From NCBI GenBank assembly GCA_946800325.1, contig OX326960.1, positions 55,884,855 to 55,948,854 of the forward strand: DNA of 64,000 nucleotides, given 5' to 3'. The notes below the pieces were generated by a model. The model was given only the letters and a program-made list of their open reading frames with translations, made no database searches and was not told the origin of the DNA. Positions 37,875 through 50,365 of the stretch are shown here, piece after piece; the stretch's first letter is position 1; every line of letters begins with the position of its first letter. Origin of the DNA: Luzula sylvatica (lineage: Eukaryota; Streptophyta; Magnoliopsida; Poales; Juncaceae). Made by a program: the position numbers and the translations under genes.

Positions 37875-38780
37875 GGAATTTAAATTAATCTGGAGAATTA
37901 AATTACCTGGAAGGATTCATATCTTTTTGTGACTAATTGCTCAGAATAAGATTTCTACAATTGATAATATGAAAAAAAAAAGGTTGGATTTTACCAAATC
38001 GGTGCGTATTGGGCAAGAAGAATGAAGAAACGGTGAATCATATCTTACGAGATTGTCCTTTTACTCTTCTCGTGTGGGGGAAGGTTAATTCATTACTGAA
38101 ATTGAATCTGCATCGAAATCCATATCCATTTCGGGTCATTTTCTCTATACAAGCTTCAATTGAATTAAAACAAATAATAAGCTTACTGGCTTTTCATATT
38201 TGGAAAGAAAGATGCCGTATAATCTTCCAAAACAATGAGCTATCAGAGAAACGGGTTGTGGATATACTTCTTCGGGAACAAAATGAGATAAATATGGCGT
38301 ATGGGCTTAATTGGATGAGCGACGAAGATGGGATCGAAAGATCAATGGCCTAGAGCTGGTATTGAGAAGAGTATGTAAGGAGAAAGAGAGGATTTTCATG
38401 GTGTGAGGAGTAGCTTGAGGTAATGAAAAGGCGAAATGGTCGGAAATAAGGGTGTTGAGGAAGAAGGAATGATGTGATAATCGGAATTTGCAAATCCTGA
38501 TTATTAAGGAGATGTTAAAAGACGGGCGACGAATTCTGAATTAATCAATTAATACTAGAGTTGGAAAAGATGGCAGCTGGGTAAGGATTTGGGAGATGGA
38601 AAAGAATAGTAATATAATGATATTTACTAATGTGTAATTTGTAATGCTTTTTTATTTTGAATATATATTTTTGTGATGTTGGGGTTGTTTAACCCCAATA
38701 GAGGCTGTAAAAAACTAATTTTAATTAAATAATAGAAGTGAGACTTATGAGCCCACTCTATTTTGATCAAAAATAAATAA
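37875..38780 (+). pseudogene. LINE ORF2 tail (zf-RVT) and 3' UTR, arm C copy
   Basis: Duplicate of 3867-4770. NHILRDCPFTLLVWGKV and FHIWKERCRIIF are visible at 38009-38353. It is preceded directly by the CACTA-like terminus, so only the last third of the arm A LINE is here. Confidence 0.85.
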
Positions 38781-40184
38781 TACTATTTAGGTTTAGGTCA
38801 AGTGTTACTTTGCGGGCTGGTGGATAAGCTGGGTTTTATTGGACTAATATGTAAATAAATTAATTTTGGAGGGTTTATTTGCAAAATATTTCGAACTCGA
38901 GCTGGCTCGCAAGCCTAACATCACCCGCCTCGAGCTGGCTCGGCTCGGCTCAAATTGGTTCGAGCAAATTTTCGAGCGAGCTATTTTCAAACGATCTTCG
39001 AGCCGAACTCGAACGAGCGTCGTGCTCGAATTTTTTTTGTTAGCCCTAGGTAAACGTATGGATTTTGATTCCCTGTTTTAGTAGAAACTATAATTCAGTT
39101 CGATAGTCTGCTAATTTATTTTGGGAAATTTAAAAAAAAACCTGATTTTTCTGGATATTATAAAAAAACTCCTATCTTTTTGGAAACTTCAAAAAAAAAA
39201 TTCTACCAAATTTTTATTTTCAAATATCCTCATATAAGGTTAAAACTAACCATTGATGATATTAAAAAAATTTATGAGCAAAATATCTTTCTTTTCTACA
39301 TATGTAGTAACTAAAAGAAAATTTTGTTATTTTTTATAAGGATATCTTGGTCAAAAAAATTTAACATCATCCATGATTAGTTTTAACTCGTAAAAATTAA
39401 CATAAACAAAAATTAACTTCTCACCAATATATACTTAGATGTATAAGATATTATAGCTTTTAAAATGTAAGATTATTTTTGTTAGATATAATATATTTTT
39501 TCGAATTATATTTTTGTAAAGGTGTGATTTTTTTATTAACAATATGTTTCTTTTACGAGACAATGATATCTCTTTGAATATAAATATACTGCTCCGAATA
39601 TATTTAGTATACATTTTCATAATAGAAATTTTTACCTTTCTAATATTAGCATATTTATTATATTGATTTTCAATCCCATTGAACTTTACTTAGATATAAT
39701 ATATCTTATTTAAATATCAACATTTTTTTACAAGATTTTTTAGTAGGACTACACACAACACTTGATAAATAAATAAATACACATCAACATTTATATTATT
39801 TTTTGAATTAATAAATCTTGTTTATTACAAATCGTCATGATAAATAAAGAAATACACAACACAATGAATAACTTTCATAATACATACATTTCTTTTGCCT
39901 TTTATTCTATAAATATTGGTTTTTGTCAATTAATATTCGCACACTAATAATCAAGCACACCATTTCAGATATAAAATACATTACCATTTCAGATATCAGT
40001 TTGATTGTTTGATATATATTCCAAGCATGCTTTTATTAAAAAAAGAAAAAGAACAAAGACTCATTTCTGTTAAGTTTAGAGGAAGAGATAGACAAAAAAT
40101 ATTTTGTATTTCTTTTTATATATTACAATCGCAAAGCTCGTCTGTTTATACATCCCTAATTACTATCTTTAATTATTTACTTAC
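38781..40184. other. GAGC-rich block and AT-rich stretch, arm C
   Basis: Counterpart of arm A 4771-6177, including the GAGC/GCTCG block at 38890-39047. No gene recognised. Confidence 0.55.
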
Positions 40185-40497
40185 ATGCCACCTAAGCTAC
40201 CTAACTTTGTGTTACTAATGGTGTCACCTATCCTAACTACCTTTGTACAAGACATCTCCAATTTGATCACTAACAATTTTCCTCATCTCAATATTTTTTA
40301 TTTTTATTATCGAAAAAAGTATTTTTTTTTTTTTTTTGTTATTTCTATTTACCAACAGCGGGAGATAAATCCCCAATCGAAAGTTGTTTCATCGAAGTCA
40401 ATATATGCTCCTACATATAAAACTAAACTTTCAGAAAGAAAGTTCAAAAATATAATAATAATTCGTAAATTTATTTTTCGGTACCCTTTGAGCAAAA

Positions 40498-42890
40498 TTA
40501 TTTTGAAAGATAGTTTGAAGCTGCGCATGAATAGTCACGGGCGGAACATTTTGCGCCAAGAGCATTTTGCGCCAAGAGAACCGATGGAGTTGAATTAAAT
40601 GTAGATTGGCGTGACATGACCTGCAGGCTATAGCTCTTTTTCATCACGGATGAACTAATGACCGTCTATTAATTAAACAAATGTGCATTAATTAATTGAT
40701 TAATTAATTAATTACAATATATTAGCATATAATATTCTATTTAGTTACCTTTTCTTTATCGAAATCGGCACTTTCGGATGTAATTCTGAAACGGCCTCTC
40801 TGTTGTATAGCTGTCGGTTTCACTTTTTCTTCCTCGCAGTTTAAACACGCATTGTTGTTGTTGGGGGGAGTGGTGGTGGTGGTGGCGGCGTTGCTGCTTT
40901 CTGCTTCGGTTTCATGAGTACAAACAGGAGCGTTTGATCCGCTACTTCCCGATGCTTCGTCTTGTGAATTTTCCGGAGATTTATCTGCCATTGGATACAG
41001 TTCGAATATACTACCCTCTGGAGATTTATCTTGCGGAGCCGCAACATCCTCATCTGGGAGCTGTATTGATTAAAATTAAAAAAAATTAAAATACACAATT
41101 GAGAAATAAATATATCAAAATATCAATTGGTTGAAATTTTACAAGTGAGGCTTGAGCCTTTATTTCCTCCATGTCAAAGTTCCATCCACTAATTCCTCTT
41201 TTATATTCATTCTACACACAAAATAAACAAAAAATAATTAATAGGTTTCAATTTTAAATTATTTAATTAGAGAATATAAATGTAAATATATATATACTTG
41301 AGAGAGCTCTTCCTTCTCGTTAGCAGCCATTTTGTTCTGTTCCAGCAAGGATTGTTCCTTGTCCTATATTAATTAAACAACAAATTAAATCCAATCGAAT
41401 GAATATCAAATATAATGAATAATTAGTAGGTACTTTGAGAGCTTGATATTGGTCACCAAGTGTGGGCAAGCCGTCTAATAATCTCCTGTTGATATAATCT
41501 CGAGATTTGGCTTGCTTGAAGAAAGGATGTTTTAGCAGCTTCTTAGCGGTTGGCCTTCTCGTCGGGTCTTTCACCAAACACGTTGCGATCATTTTCTTGA
41601 AATTCTGTTCATAATCACATTGTATATAGTTAGTTAATTGTTATTGGTGATGATTATTAACGCGTTGTATATATTTTACGAACTATTATACCTTCGAGAA
41701 TCTGCTTTTGTCCCTTTCACAGTCGAGGCCGGGTGGAGGATTTTGCAACGTCATGAGCAAGACCTGTATAAATTGAAAAATATAAATTAATTAATTAGAA
41801 ATATATTGTTTGATACTTAATATTTTTTTTATACGTAACTAATTATTTATATACCTTCATTGGAGGGTACTTCGAAAATGGAGCATGGCCGTGAGCGAGT
41901 TCCAATGCAGTTATTCCAAAGGACCATATATCAGCTCTGTATAATTGAAATAATTGCAATAAATTAGCATTTATAAATTTTGATAATTTGAAGATAAATA
42001 AATATAATTGACAAAAAATATATTAAAAAAATTACTTATAATCGTAGCCCTTTTTCTGTTCCAACACTTCGGGTGCCATCCTATGTATTGCAACAAATAA
42101 ATAAACCACGAAACGCATAAATTAATTTCATACGCGCATATAAATCAATCAATCAATAGTATAAATATATACCAGCAAGGTGTGCCAACGAAAGTATTTC
42201 GATATCGCATCCTATCGCCGGTTTCGAAAAGGCAGGCCGAAACCCCAAAATCGCCGAGCTTTGTTCCTCCGCTTGGATCCACCAATATGTTTCCAGCCTA
42301 AAACAAATCATGCTAAAAAATAATTATTATAATTACACGAATAATCTTAAATGTAGCTCCGAATGGAGGAATTATATTAATTACCTTAACATCGCGATGA
42401 ATATAGCCGTGTTCGTGCAGATAATCCAAGGCCTTGAGTACATCCTTAAGAATGGTAGCAATTGTGTTCTCCTCGAGGCCAGTGGTGAAAGAAGACTTCA
42501 TCACGTGAAGACACGATCCTCCTGCCATGTATGGCATCACAACCCACAGTGTTTCCTTATGTACGAAAGAACAATGTGCTTTCAACACATTCGGATGATC
42601 GATTAAGAGCAAGGTTTTGGCCTCCCGCATTACATTGTTCTGCATTGAACAAACAAATTGAATAATTGAATAACTAATTACACGATTCAAAAATCCCATT
42701 TGGAGAACATTGATAAGAAATTGATGATTACCAGATCACAATTATCCCTCTCGAAATCAAGAACCTTGATGGCTACCATCTCGTTCAATGGAACACAAAG
42801 AGCACGATGCACAGCTGCACTGACGCCATGGCCTACCTCCTCGTAAAGCTCGTAGGCATCAGCATTCATTGGATACTGCTTCTTCTCCAT
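40498..42890 (-). CDS. STE20/GCK-type Ser/Thr protein kinase, copy C (late frameshift)
   Basis: Coding exons (minus): 42890-42732, 42639-42385, 42297-42173, 42080-42036, 41936-41855, 41763-41692, 41604-41434, 41363-41298, 41211-41143, 41060-40749, then exon 11 from 40665. Exons 1-10 agree with copy B (all kinase motifs present). Exon 11 has a 16-bp tandem duplication (CTCTTGGCGCAAAATG twice, about 40555-40586). It shifts the frame and gives a TAA at 40500-40498; predicted length is about 507 aa with about 21 foreign residues at the end. Exon 12 (40410-40345) is intact in sequence but out of use. The catalytic domain should be unaffected, so this may still be an active gene with a changed tail. 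Confidence 0.83.
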
Positions 42891-42976
42891 AATTCCCTAA
42901 TCCTCAAAATCTTAATCTTCAATCTTCTCTTCTTTTAGGTGAAATCAATGATCTTTTTACAAGCACGGCAGCAAGG

Positions 42977-42983
42977 TTTTATA
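42977..42983 (-). promoter_or_regulatory. Candidate TATA box of kinase copy C
   Basis: TATAAAA on the minus strand, 87 bp upstream of the ATG at 42890, as in A and B. Confidence 0.5.
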
Positions 42984-42989
42984 TCGGGA

Positions 42990-43970
42990 TTATTACGGTT
43001 TCTAGGCCCCCGTGAGGAAGACGAGAACTGTGTCTTTGTTTGTTGCTTTTGTTTTTGTTTCCCGATTTTTTGTTCGTTGTTGCCATTTCCGCGCGGCGTT
43101 GCTGAGAAGACCCCCTATCAATCATCTTCATTTTCAACAAAACTGGAGAATTCGTGTGTACAATAAAATGGCACATAGTAACTTGTTTATTCTAGAAACA
43201 ACTGGAGAGAAATCCAACGCAAAGGCGAGGCGTCGGGGATTTGAATTTTGAATAGATTTGGTTTCTCATGAGCTGATAAAAGACAACACATGTTAAGAGT
43301 ATATAGATTGGAAATTAAATGTGAGACGGGTGCATGTAATGTTTTGAGTTTGCCGTTGATGGTCCAAAATCAAATGCTGTGAATTAGTCTGGTAACGATG
43401 AATGTTGCTTAATAACTAATCCAAACCTTTTAATTTGTTTATCTGTTTTTAGGAATTTCTGTGTGTCTGTTTTTTATCTGTGTTTAGGAATTTCGGTGTG
43501 TTATGTAATCACAATCATTTAACTGTCAAATTGTGATTTTAAATATTATAAATTTTGATCATTTATTAATTACTACTTTTTTAAGTTATAATTATTTAAA
43601 CATTTTTATTTTACTTTTAAATTTGAATATTACCTCAAAGTAATAAAAATGTTTACTATGATTATTCGTGGTTCACGTGATTTGAGTCTAATTAATTTTT
43701 TCATTCTAAATATGTTTACTTGACATATTTAAATTGAAATTTATATATATGATACAAGAAACTTAATATATAATCAGAGAAAATATAAATCAAATATTGT
43801 TAATAGTTTTAAGATTTTTAATTTTAAAAATTAATGAAATATATTATTAGTTTGAATTCTTCTTTTATTACGAACTCTGTATTAGAATAGTTTCAACATA
43901 AGTTTTTTTTTTTGGATAAAATATGAATAGAAAAATAATGTAAGAAAATATAATACATATTTATGATGGT
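42990..43970. other. Upstream region of kinase copy C, no gene seen
   Basis: Counterpart of arm A 9090-10069. A short deletion around 43168 (one GGCAAAT unit) is private to C. Confidence 0.5.
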
Positions 43971-44345
43971 TCAAATTTTCTAGGGTTTGATTATCTCAAA
44001 ATAATATCGATAGTACTAATCAATTTGCGTAAGTGGCATTTGTAGACATAAAAGACGTAGCCCGCAAAAGGATCAAAAGGAGAATCAAGACGTCCAAAAA
44101 CAATCAAGAACGATAAAGAATCAAGACATCGAAGATCACGTCGAAGATTCCGCAAGTCGGAATATCAAATCATGACCTCAAATAATCAATAGGTATTCCC
44201 AAACTTGTCATTGGAATAATTAAACTCAAAAAAATAAGTTGATTATATTCAAAACAATACAAAACTAAAGTATACATGTCTTAAGTCATGGTGCGTCATG
44301 ACGCATAATATCATGCGTCATGACGCACCTACAAGTCATACAAAA
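43971..44345 (-). mobile_element. LTR-end remnant (TGTTGGTT family), copy in arm C
   Basis: Same fragment as in A and B, with the terminal TGTTGG changed to TGATGG. Relative to A it retains an extra CGTCGAAGATTCCGCAAGTC segment near 44130. The CGTCATGACG dyads at 44291-44328 are both intact and together form an almost perfect 38-bp palindrome. Confidence 0.6.
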
Positions 44346-45250
44346 TAATCTAGCAATTTCAAGTGCATCACATAATATATATCCAACTTAATAAGCTTGA
44401 ATAAATTTACATGTTCTGATACATAATTTAAACGAGCAACTTCTCATTGCAGTATATTTATGGAAACCATGCTCAATGAAATAAATAATAAAAATGATAA
44501 TCCATATAAGTTAGTACCCTGCTGTCCAATCATATAAGTTAATAATATATGGAAGTGTTGAATTGCAATTTCTGATTGCAAAATTAGAAGTAACTAAATA
44601 AATAATCTCACGAATAACAACTTCGAGCATGATATTCTTTTTTATTTATTTTCCATAAAAATGTAACTTATTCTGATAATTGCTACCCCAGGAGCAAATA
44701 TGCCACATAATACCCGGAGAGTCATTTTCTTCATAATGTGAACTAGAAGTCTAAATTAAATAACCAAATTCACAATTAAAGTATCAAATTAGTAATTTAT
44801 TTTTAGCAAATGATATTCTCAAATGTTGCAAGAATTTACCCACCCCCTTATTTTGCACATATCTTTGAACCTCCTCATGAAGCCACATTATCATGTTTAT
44901 CATGATTATTAACCATTAGATTGTGTGATGTGGATTAATCATATGTATTAATATTATATTTGATCATTTAAGACATGCATTTTGTATGACTATTTTTAAG
45001 TATTAATTTGAACCATTAGATGTAGTGATGTGGTTTAATCTCAATAATTATTTTATTTGTTAGATTTTTTGAAAATCATATTTTGTGTAGTCATTTATGT
45101 GTCATTATTTTACACCATGTTTTAAGCATTCTTAGAAACCACATCATCCTAAATTAATGAAGTGGCATATTATTATTGATTAAAATCACATTTGACCAAG
45201 TCTAATCAATTGTTTAACATTTCACATGAGATTACATGATCAAATGTGAA
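44346..45250. other. AT-rich end of arm C
   Basis: Counterpart of arm A 10431-11328. No gene seen. It diverges more from A than the kinase region does. Confidence 0.5.
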
Positions 45251-45636
45251 CGTGAGAGCGATTGGTTGATGCTCCATGTCGTGATCTCCAAATTGTTATG
45301 TGTTCGCTCTACTCCATAGTGTTGCTTCTTCAAATGCTTTAGTCGCCGTAATGTTGGGCGGTACGGATGGATTGTTAAAAATCCGTGCGTTTCGTTGCTT
45401 CCATATTGTCCAATTTAGAGCACTCCAAAGTATTTACCAATGATCCTTATCTTCATTTCGTTGTTTTCCTTTGTTTGTTAGTCATGTGTCTATTAAGTTT
45501 TCCTTTGCTTCCCATTTGATCGGTACTTGAACTACTCTTTCCAAGATTTTCCACGTCGTCATTGTGAAACTATATCTAAGAAATAAGTGGTCCGCGGATT
45601 CTTGTTCTCTTTGACATAGAGGACCAATGCGGTTAT
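45251..45636 (-). pseudogene. LINE zf-RVT remnant truncated by copia LTR
   Basis: The minus strand reads RIGPLCQREQESADHLFLRY, TMTTWKILERVVQVPIKWEA, then after stops WSALNWTIWKQRNARIFNN. This is a LINE C-terminal zinc-binding region from a family different from the other LINEs here. It has at least three in-frame stops. One edge abuts arm C and the other abuts the copia LTR terminus at 45637. Confidence 0.8.
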
Positions 45637-45833
45637 TGTTGGGAATTCACCCGACCCCGGGCCCGCACAGCGGATATGAAGGCCCGGTCCGGTTCCCAAA
45701 ATCCAAGATCACGCCATGACTTCGAGGGTACGATGCATAAGAAGGATATATTCATACCAGTGCAAAATTGATTGCACTCGAAGGGTTAATCGGTATTCCT
45801 TCTTTCTCCTGTCACGTTGGTGACTAGCCGCGT

Positions 45834-47505
45834 TGATGAGCGGGATTTCGGTGCGTAAAATTATCGTTGTATTCGAAAACCCGATTCAATCAACAAGTTT
45901 GGAAATATATGTGTATAGTGGAAAATATGCAAGTTCGTTCCACGAGGAGTAAATGCGTCGAATAATGAATCAAAACAAGCAAAAATGGACAGAAACTTTT
46001 CCAGAAAATTGTCCGTTATAACGGAAGAATGTTCGTTACAACGGACTAGTGCATTGATTTAATTTCTGAGTTTTGGACACTAATCCGTTATGACGGAGAA
46101 TAAGTCCGTTGCAACGGAAGCGGGTGTCCGTTACAACGGATCTGCTGTTCCGTCACAACGGATTGGTGAATCCGTTACAACGGAACAAGTTGCGTTACAA
46201 CGGACAGTGTGTTAGGATTTAGATTGAAAGAATCCACACTAGTCTGTTACAACGTAGCAAGTTTCGTTACAACGGAGTTATAACGGACTGAAAAGTGAAG
46301 GACTAACGACTGGTCCGTTACAACGGATGGTGAACTTCCGTTGTAACGGACTATCTCCTGGATTGTTGAGTTATTATTCTGATTAGGGGTTTGATTTGAG
46401 AATGTTTGGTGAGTTAATTAAGGGCTTAAATGCAAGTAAAAAGAGAACGAAAAGAGAACAAGAATATCACACAAAGAGAGCAAAAGATCGAATGCACGAA
46501 CAAAGATTTAGAATAAAGAAAGATTCATTCACAACCTTAAACTATCATTCAACATACAATAATTTCAAGATAGAAAAGAATACACCTAGATTGAGTAAAG
46601 AAACGCATCAAGTAGAGCCTCCTTTTCCTCGCTAGTGTTGTCGCTCCATTGACCACCGAAAGGAGAATGCTCCGAGTCACGACAACTTGCTTCGTTGGTC
46701 ACCGAAAGGCAAGAATCCTCGAGTCGCGGATAACTCGAGAAGGATCACCAAAAGGAGGGACTCCTAGTCATGGTTGACGCCTTCTTCAAGCTCCAAAAGA
46801 GGGATCTACCAAGTCTCGGTCTCAACGCAACTTCACAACACCGAAAGGAGAAATTTCCCTAGTCACGGTTTAGTCTTGAGAAAGGTCGATTCACCGAAAA
46901 GGAAGGATATCCAAGTCACGGTCGAATCTCCCGAGCAATCGAGTAGGATCTTGAACGGAACTTGAAGTTCTTGACGGTTCTTGGAAGTTCTTGAGAGGGA
47001 GAGAGAAGAGAGAGAGAAAGTAGAAGAGCGTGAAAGTGCTCCGAAGAGCGTAAAAAGAACTCCCCAACTCGTGGCCCTTTTGGTCTTATTTATAGCACTC
47101 ACGGAGTCTTCTTATTGGTCACGAGTTGGTGGAGAGGATTGGGGGTAATGAAGTAATTTCCACCAAAGGTAGGTGGGAAGGATAAGGGCTAAGGATTGAG
47201 TGGTTTTCGTGTGGACTTTTGTGTAAGTCTCTATCATGATGATTGTTTGCCTCCCGTCTCATTCATGTACCGAATATATCGGTATAATATATCGTTTTCA
47301 TTCCTCTTGACGTGTTGGAGACAACTACACTTTCCAAATTCCCAGAATTTCCTTCTAAAACCTGTAATTAAGCAATAAAACACACTTAGTGAAGAAATAT
47401 TCTTGTTATCTCAAATATGAACAATTGTATATATAAAGTTGTGATTCAAAAGGGCTAAAATCCCCAAATTAGATATAAAAAAGGTGCTTTATTTTCCTCT
47501 TATCA
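45834..47505 (-). repeat. Non-autonomous element 3' LTR (1672 bp)
   Basis: Divergent from the complete Athila LTR over most of its length, but keeps the ends, the TATA region (TATAAATA at 47087-47094), and a dyad array at 46012-46350. The middle has repeated ACCGAAAGGAG / CCTAGTCACGGT words (46650-46930) that Athila lacks. The long GA tract of Athila is reduced to a few GAGA runs at 46995-47020. Confidence 0.93.
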
Positions 47506-47521
47506 AATACCCCCATACTTA
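47506..47521 (-). other. Polypurine tract of the non-autonomous element
   Basis: AAGTATGGGGGTATT on the minus strand directly before the 3' LTR, differing by one base from that of Athila. Confidence 0.82.
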
Positions 47522-48937
47522 AATCCTTGATCGTCCTCGATCATGATGAGCGTAAAAATCAAGCACAAAGAAAAATGCATGTATAGGTTTTATTGAAATT
47601 ATATTCATCGATCTCAAAACTAAATTCTCACGAGATAATTGTTTACTCTTATCATAATCACTAATATTGAAAGAGATAAGTTTGAGTTATATTAGAATCT
47701 ATTTTCAATGAATTGCACAAATTCGAAGAGTTTATTAGAGCAAATGATCTCAACCGAAAAAGATGATTAAACACCATCATTCAATTCTTTTCACTCCACA
47801 ATTCACAAGGATTATCATGAAAAAGCATTAATGAAAACCAATTTTTCCGTTTTGCAAAAATCATTTCTTAAATGTAATTTGTCACTTTTAAACCGTTCGG
47901 TACGTTAGTACTTAGTTCATCTTCGATTTCTACTAAATTTTCCCAATTTGCGCTCGATTTTTGAACTCCTTTTCTTTCCTTTTTATTCTTTTTATTTTTC
48001 TTCTTTTCTTTTATTCTTTTTATTTCTTTTCTTTTGTTCGTTATTGCTTTCGATGGTCCCCATGTGTGTCCTTTGGGATAACAAGTGGTCATGACTCACA
48101 CCACTCATTACTTAGTAAAACCCCATGGATCCGCGCAATCTTTAGCCAACAAGTGGTCATGACTCACACCACTCATTACTTAATCAATCGCACGGACTCG
48201 ACAATCGAAAGCGCTTTAATCCGTGATTGTAGAAAACTTTTTCGCATCGACTCTTGATCATGACTCACACCAAGAACCGGCTACTTTGGTTTACTACGAC
48301 TCATGCACCCCTTTAGCCAACAAGTGGTCATGACTCACACCACTCATTACTTAATCAAGGTGCATGAGCTCATCGAATCAAGCCTTGAGTGCAAATTGGT
48401 TCCCGTTAGTGTAATTTCGAATCCCCATGAACGGTTGAGTCATTTAAGTGCAAATGGTCAAATTTTAAGATTCAAGCAAAACTTACTAAATTGGTTCAAA
48501 CAAAACTTTTTAGAAATTCCAAGTTTAAAATGGGTTTATTTATTGAAAATGGTGTGTCATGTAAATCAAGGATTGATCAATTTGTCAAAAACTTATGAAT
48601 TTAGTGAATTCATTTATTAGGGTTTGAATCCCCAAAAGAATCTCTTCAAGATCTCAATCAACTCCTTCAAATATTTGTGAAAATTTCAAATTTGAGAGTA
48701 AAATTATGGTAGTTTGGTGAAAATTTGTTTAAAAATCGATGATTTATTCAATGAGGTGGAGAAAAACCCTTAACTTGCATAAAACCATTTGCTTGTATAT
48801 CCTTGATGCTCAAATAAATTTTAGAATGTCGAAAAATTCAATTAAAAGCTCGTTTTTTTCATTTTTTTAGGCAAAAAACAAATTTTGCCAGAAACAGTTC
48901 CGTTGTAACTGACCTTAGGTCCGTTACAACCGAGTTG

Positions 48938-48972
<35 letters not shown>

Positions 48973-49052
48973 CAAAGACTGTGTGTATATCCCCTCCATA
49001 CTTATTCCTTCGCTTGTCCTCAAGCGATAATAAAGAGAAAAATTAAAAGAAG
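47522..49052 (-). other. 3' non-coding region of the non-autonomous element
   Basis: Contains T/C-rich runs (47960-48040), the triplicated repeat, a 30-base T run at about 48940-48969, and two degenerate dyads (TTCCGTTGTAACTGA, TCCGTTACAACCGAG) at 48897-48932. The dense second dyad array of Athila is reduced here to these two sites. No gene. Confidence 0.7.
48075..48350. repeat. Three direct repeats around TGGTCATGACTCACACCA
   Basis: The word AACAAGTGGTCATGACTCAC, continuing into ACCACTCATTACTTA, occurs at about 48079, 48148 and 48319; a partial fourth copy (TGATCATGACTCACACCA) is near 48255. Each includes TCATGA and TGACTCA (a bZIP-type core). It lies in the 3' non-coding region of the non-autonomous element, the position where Athila has its own 95-bp tandem repeat. 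Confidence 0.88.
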
Positions 49053-49262
49053 TTAAGGAGAGACACAACCTTTGATGCGTGGTGCTTGATCGTCTTCGAC
49101 TTGTTGCTCCTCCATCCATCTTGTTGCATTTCTCGTGTCTTGGTCACACCAATTGAGCTTGAGCATGTAGTCCTTGCACCGTTGGTACGAGGGTTTGCCT
49201 CCCTCGCTAGCGCTCTCATTTATGGTCTCGAGCTCGACCATGCCGATGTTATCCTCCTTCAA
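49053..49262 (-). CDS. Small downstream frame with the tail of Athila pol
   Basis: A 69-codon minus-strand frame overlapping the end of the previous ORF. It contains ATRWMEEQQVEDDQ, similar to [14 protein letters not shown] at the C-terminus of the complete Athila polyprotein, and nucleotide blocks shared with the Athila 3' region (AGAGCGCTAGCGAGGGAGGC). It marks the junction where pol was lost. Whether it is translated is unclear. Confidence 0.45.
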   Translation of the reverse strand: MKEDNIGMVELETINESASEGGKPSYQRCKDYMLKLNWCDQDTRNATRWMEEQQVEDDQAPRIKGCVSP

Positions 49263-50365
49263 AATTAAACGAAGCGCTCACATGGATTGCTACTTTTCGA
49301 CCGCCTCGAGATACTCCCTTTGAGATGTTGGAGATGAGAGAAATCGGCGTGTGTATCACTCGTTTTGCATATGTCGAAAGTGGCGTCAATATTTCCTCAA
49401 TCTTGCTTCGAATTTTTCGAATTGCTTCATCGCTTGGAGTTTGATGAAGAGGAGTTGTGAGAGGCGTGAGTGTCTCGAATGTATTTGACTTCCTTGAATA
49501 ATCTACACAAGGTGAATTTCTATCATGAGAAGCATCATAGTTCTTAAATGAATTAAAATTGATGATATATGGAAAGAATTCACCTTGGAGAATTGTAGAT
49601 TTCTCTTCTTGCTCGTTTGATAATTGCGCGTTTTCATCGATTGGAGTGAGTTGAACCGTCTTTTGGAGAGTCGAATCCAATGACACCTTTTCTTCTTCAA
49701 TCCTCGTTCCAATGCTTTCATCGAATCCCCCCATACTTGAACTCTTGTCGTTTTCAATCTCCACGTTCTCCTCATTTGAATCCCTTAACTCGAGGCAAAT
49801 TGATCTTATCGTTTGTTTTATTTCTTCGCATCCTTGTTTAAACTCTTGTTTTAACTCTTGTTTAAAGGATGTCATCATTGCCATCATTTCCTCCATCATT
49901 CTTTTTAATTCTTGATTTGGATCTTCGATTTGGGATTGAAATGGTTGATCTTGGTATTCAAATTCGTTTTGAGAAGGTTCGTATATGGGGTTTGAGTACA
50001 TGGGGTTTGAGTAGTTGTTAGCGGTTTCAGCATAGGATTGTGTCTCATAACTCCATGGGGATTCGTTTTCGTATTGGTGAGCTTTGTTGATGGGATTTTG
50101 ATAAAGGGTCTCGGTGTGTGATTCATCGTTTTGATTTGAGGGTGAACTTGAGAGCCAACCGAGCCTTCGTTCTTCCATGGATTTTAAAAGCTTCGTCTTC
50201 TTCTCTATCTTTCCTTTCTTCCATTTCTTCCCATTCTTGAAATTCTAATTTTTGTATTTCTAGCTCGATAATCTCTTGATTTGTCATGGAGTCCGGATAT
50301 CCTTTTGCGGCTCTATCGAGACGTATTAACTCCCGAAGCAATTTTGGTCTTTCTCGATGATCCAT
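49249..50365 (-). CDS. Non-autonomous element ORF, gag-like coiled-coil protein of unknown role
   Basis: Two overlapping minus-strand frames: 50365-50123 (80 codons, starting MDHRERPKLLRELIRLDRAA) and 50178-49249 (309 codons, starting MEERRLGWLSSSPSNQN). They may be one protein joined by a frameshift, or two. The first is acidic and helix-rich (EIIELEIQKLEFQEWEEMEE). The second has a Y/N/P-rich stretch (SNPMYSNPIYEP), then DPNQELKRMMEEMMAMM, which resembles [17 protein letters not shown] in the complete Athila gag (about residues 395-415), then acidic and basic tails. No capsid, zinc knuckle or enzyme motif is visible. It could be a degenerate gag derivative or an unrelated captured sequence; its function is unknown. 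Confidence 0.6.

Larger units (their letters stand above)
37875..45250 (+). repeat. Duplicated segment, arm C (direct relative to A)
   Basis: Matches 3867-11328 of arm A from GGAATTTAAATTAATC to AATGTGAA. It lacks the F-box/LRR fragment and the 11.3-13.6 kb part. The left break is the CACTA-like end; the right break joins a LINE remnant. Confidence 0.95.
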
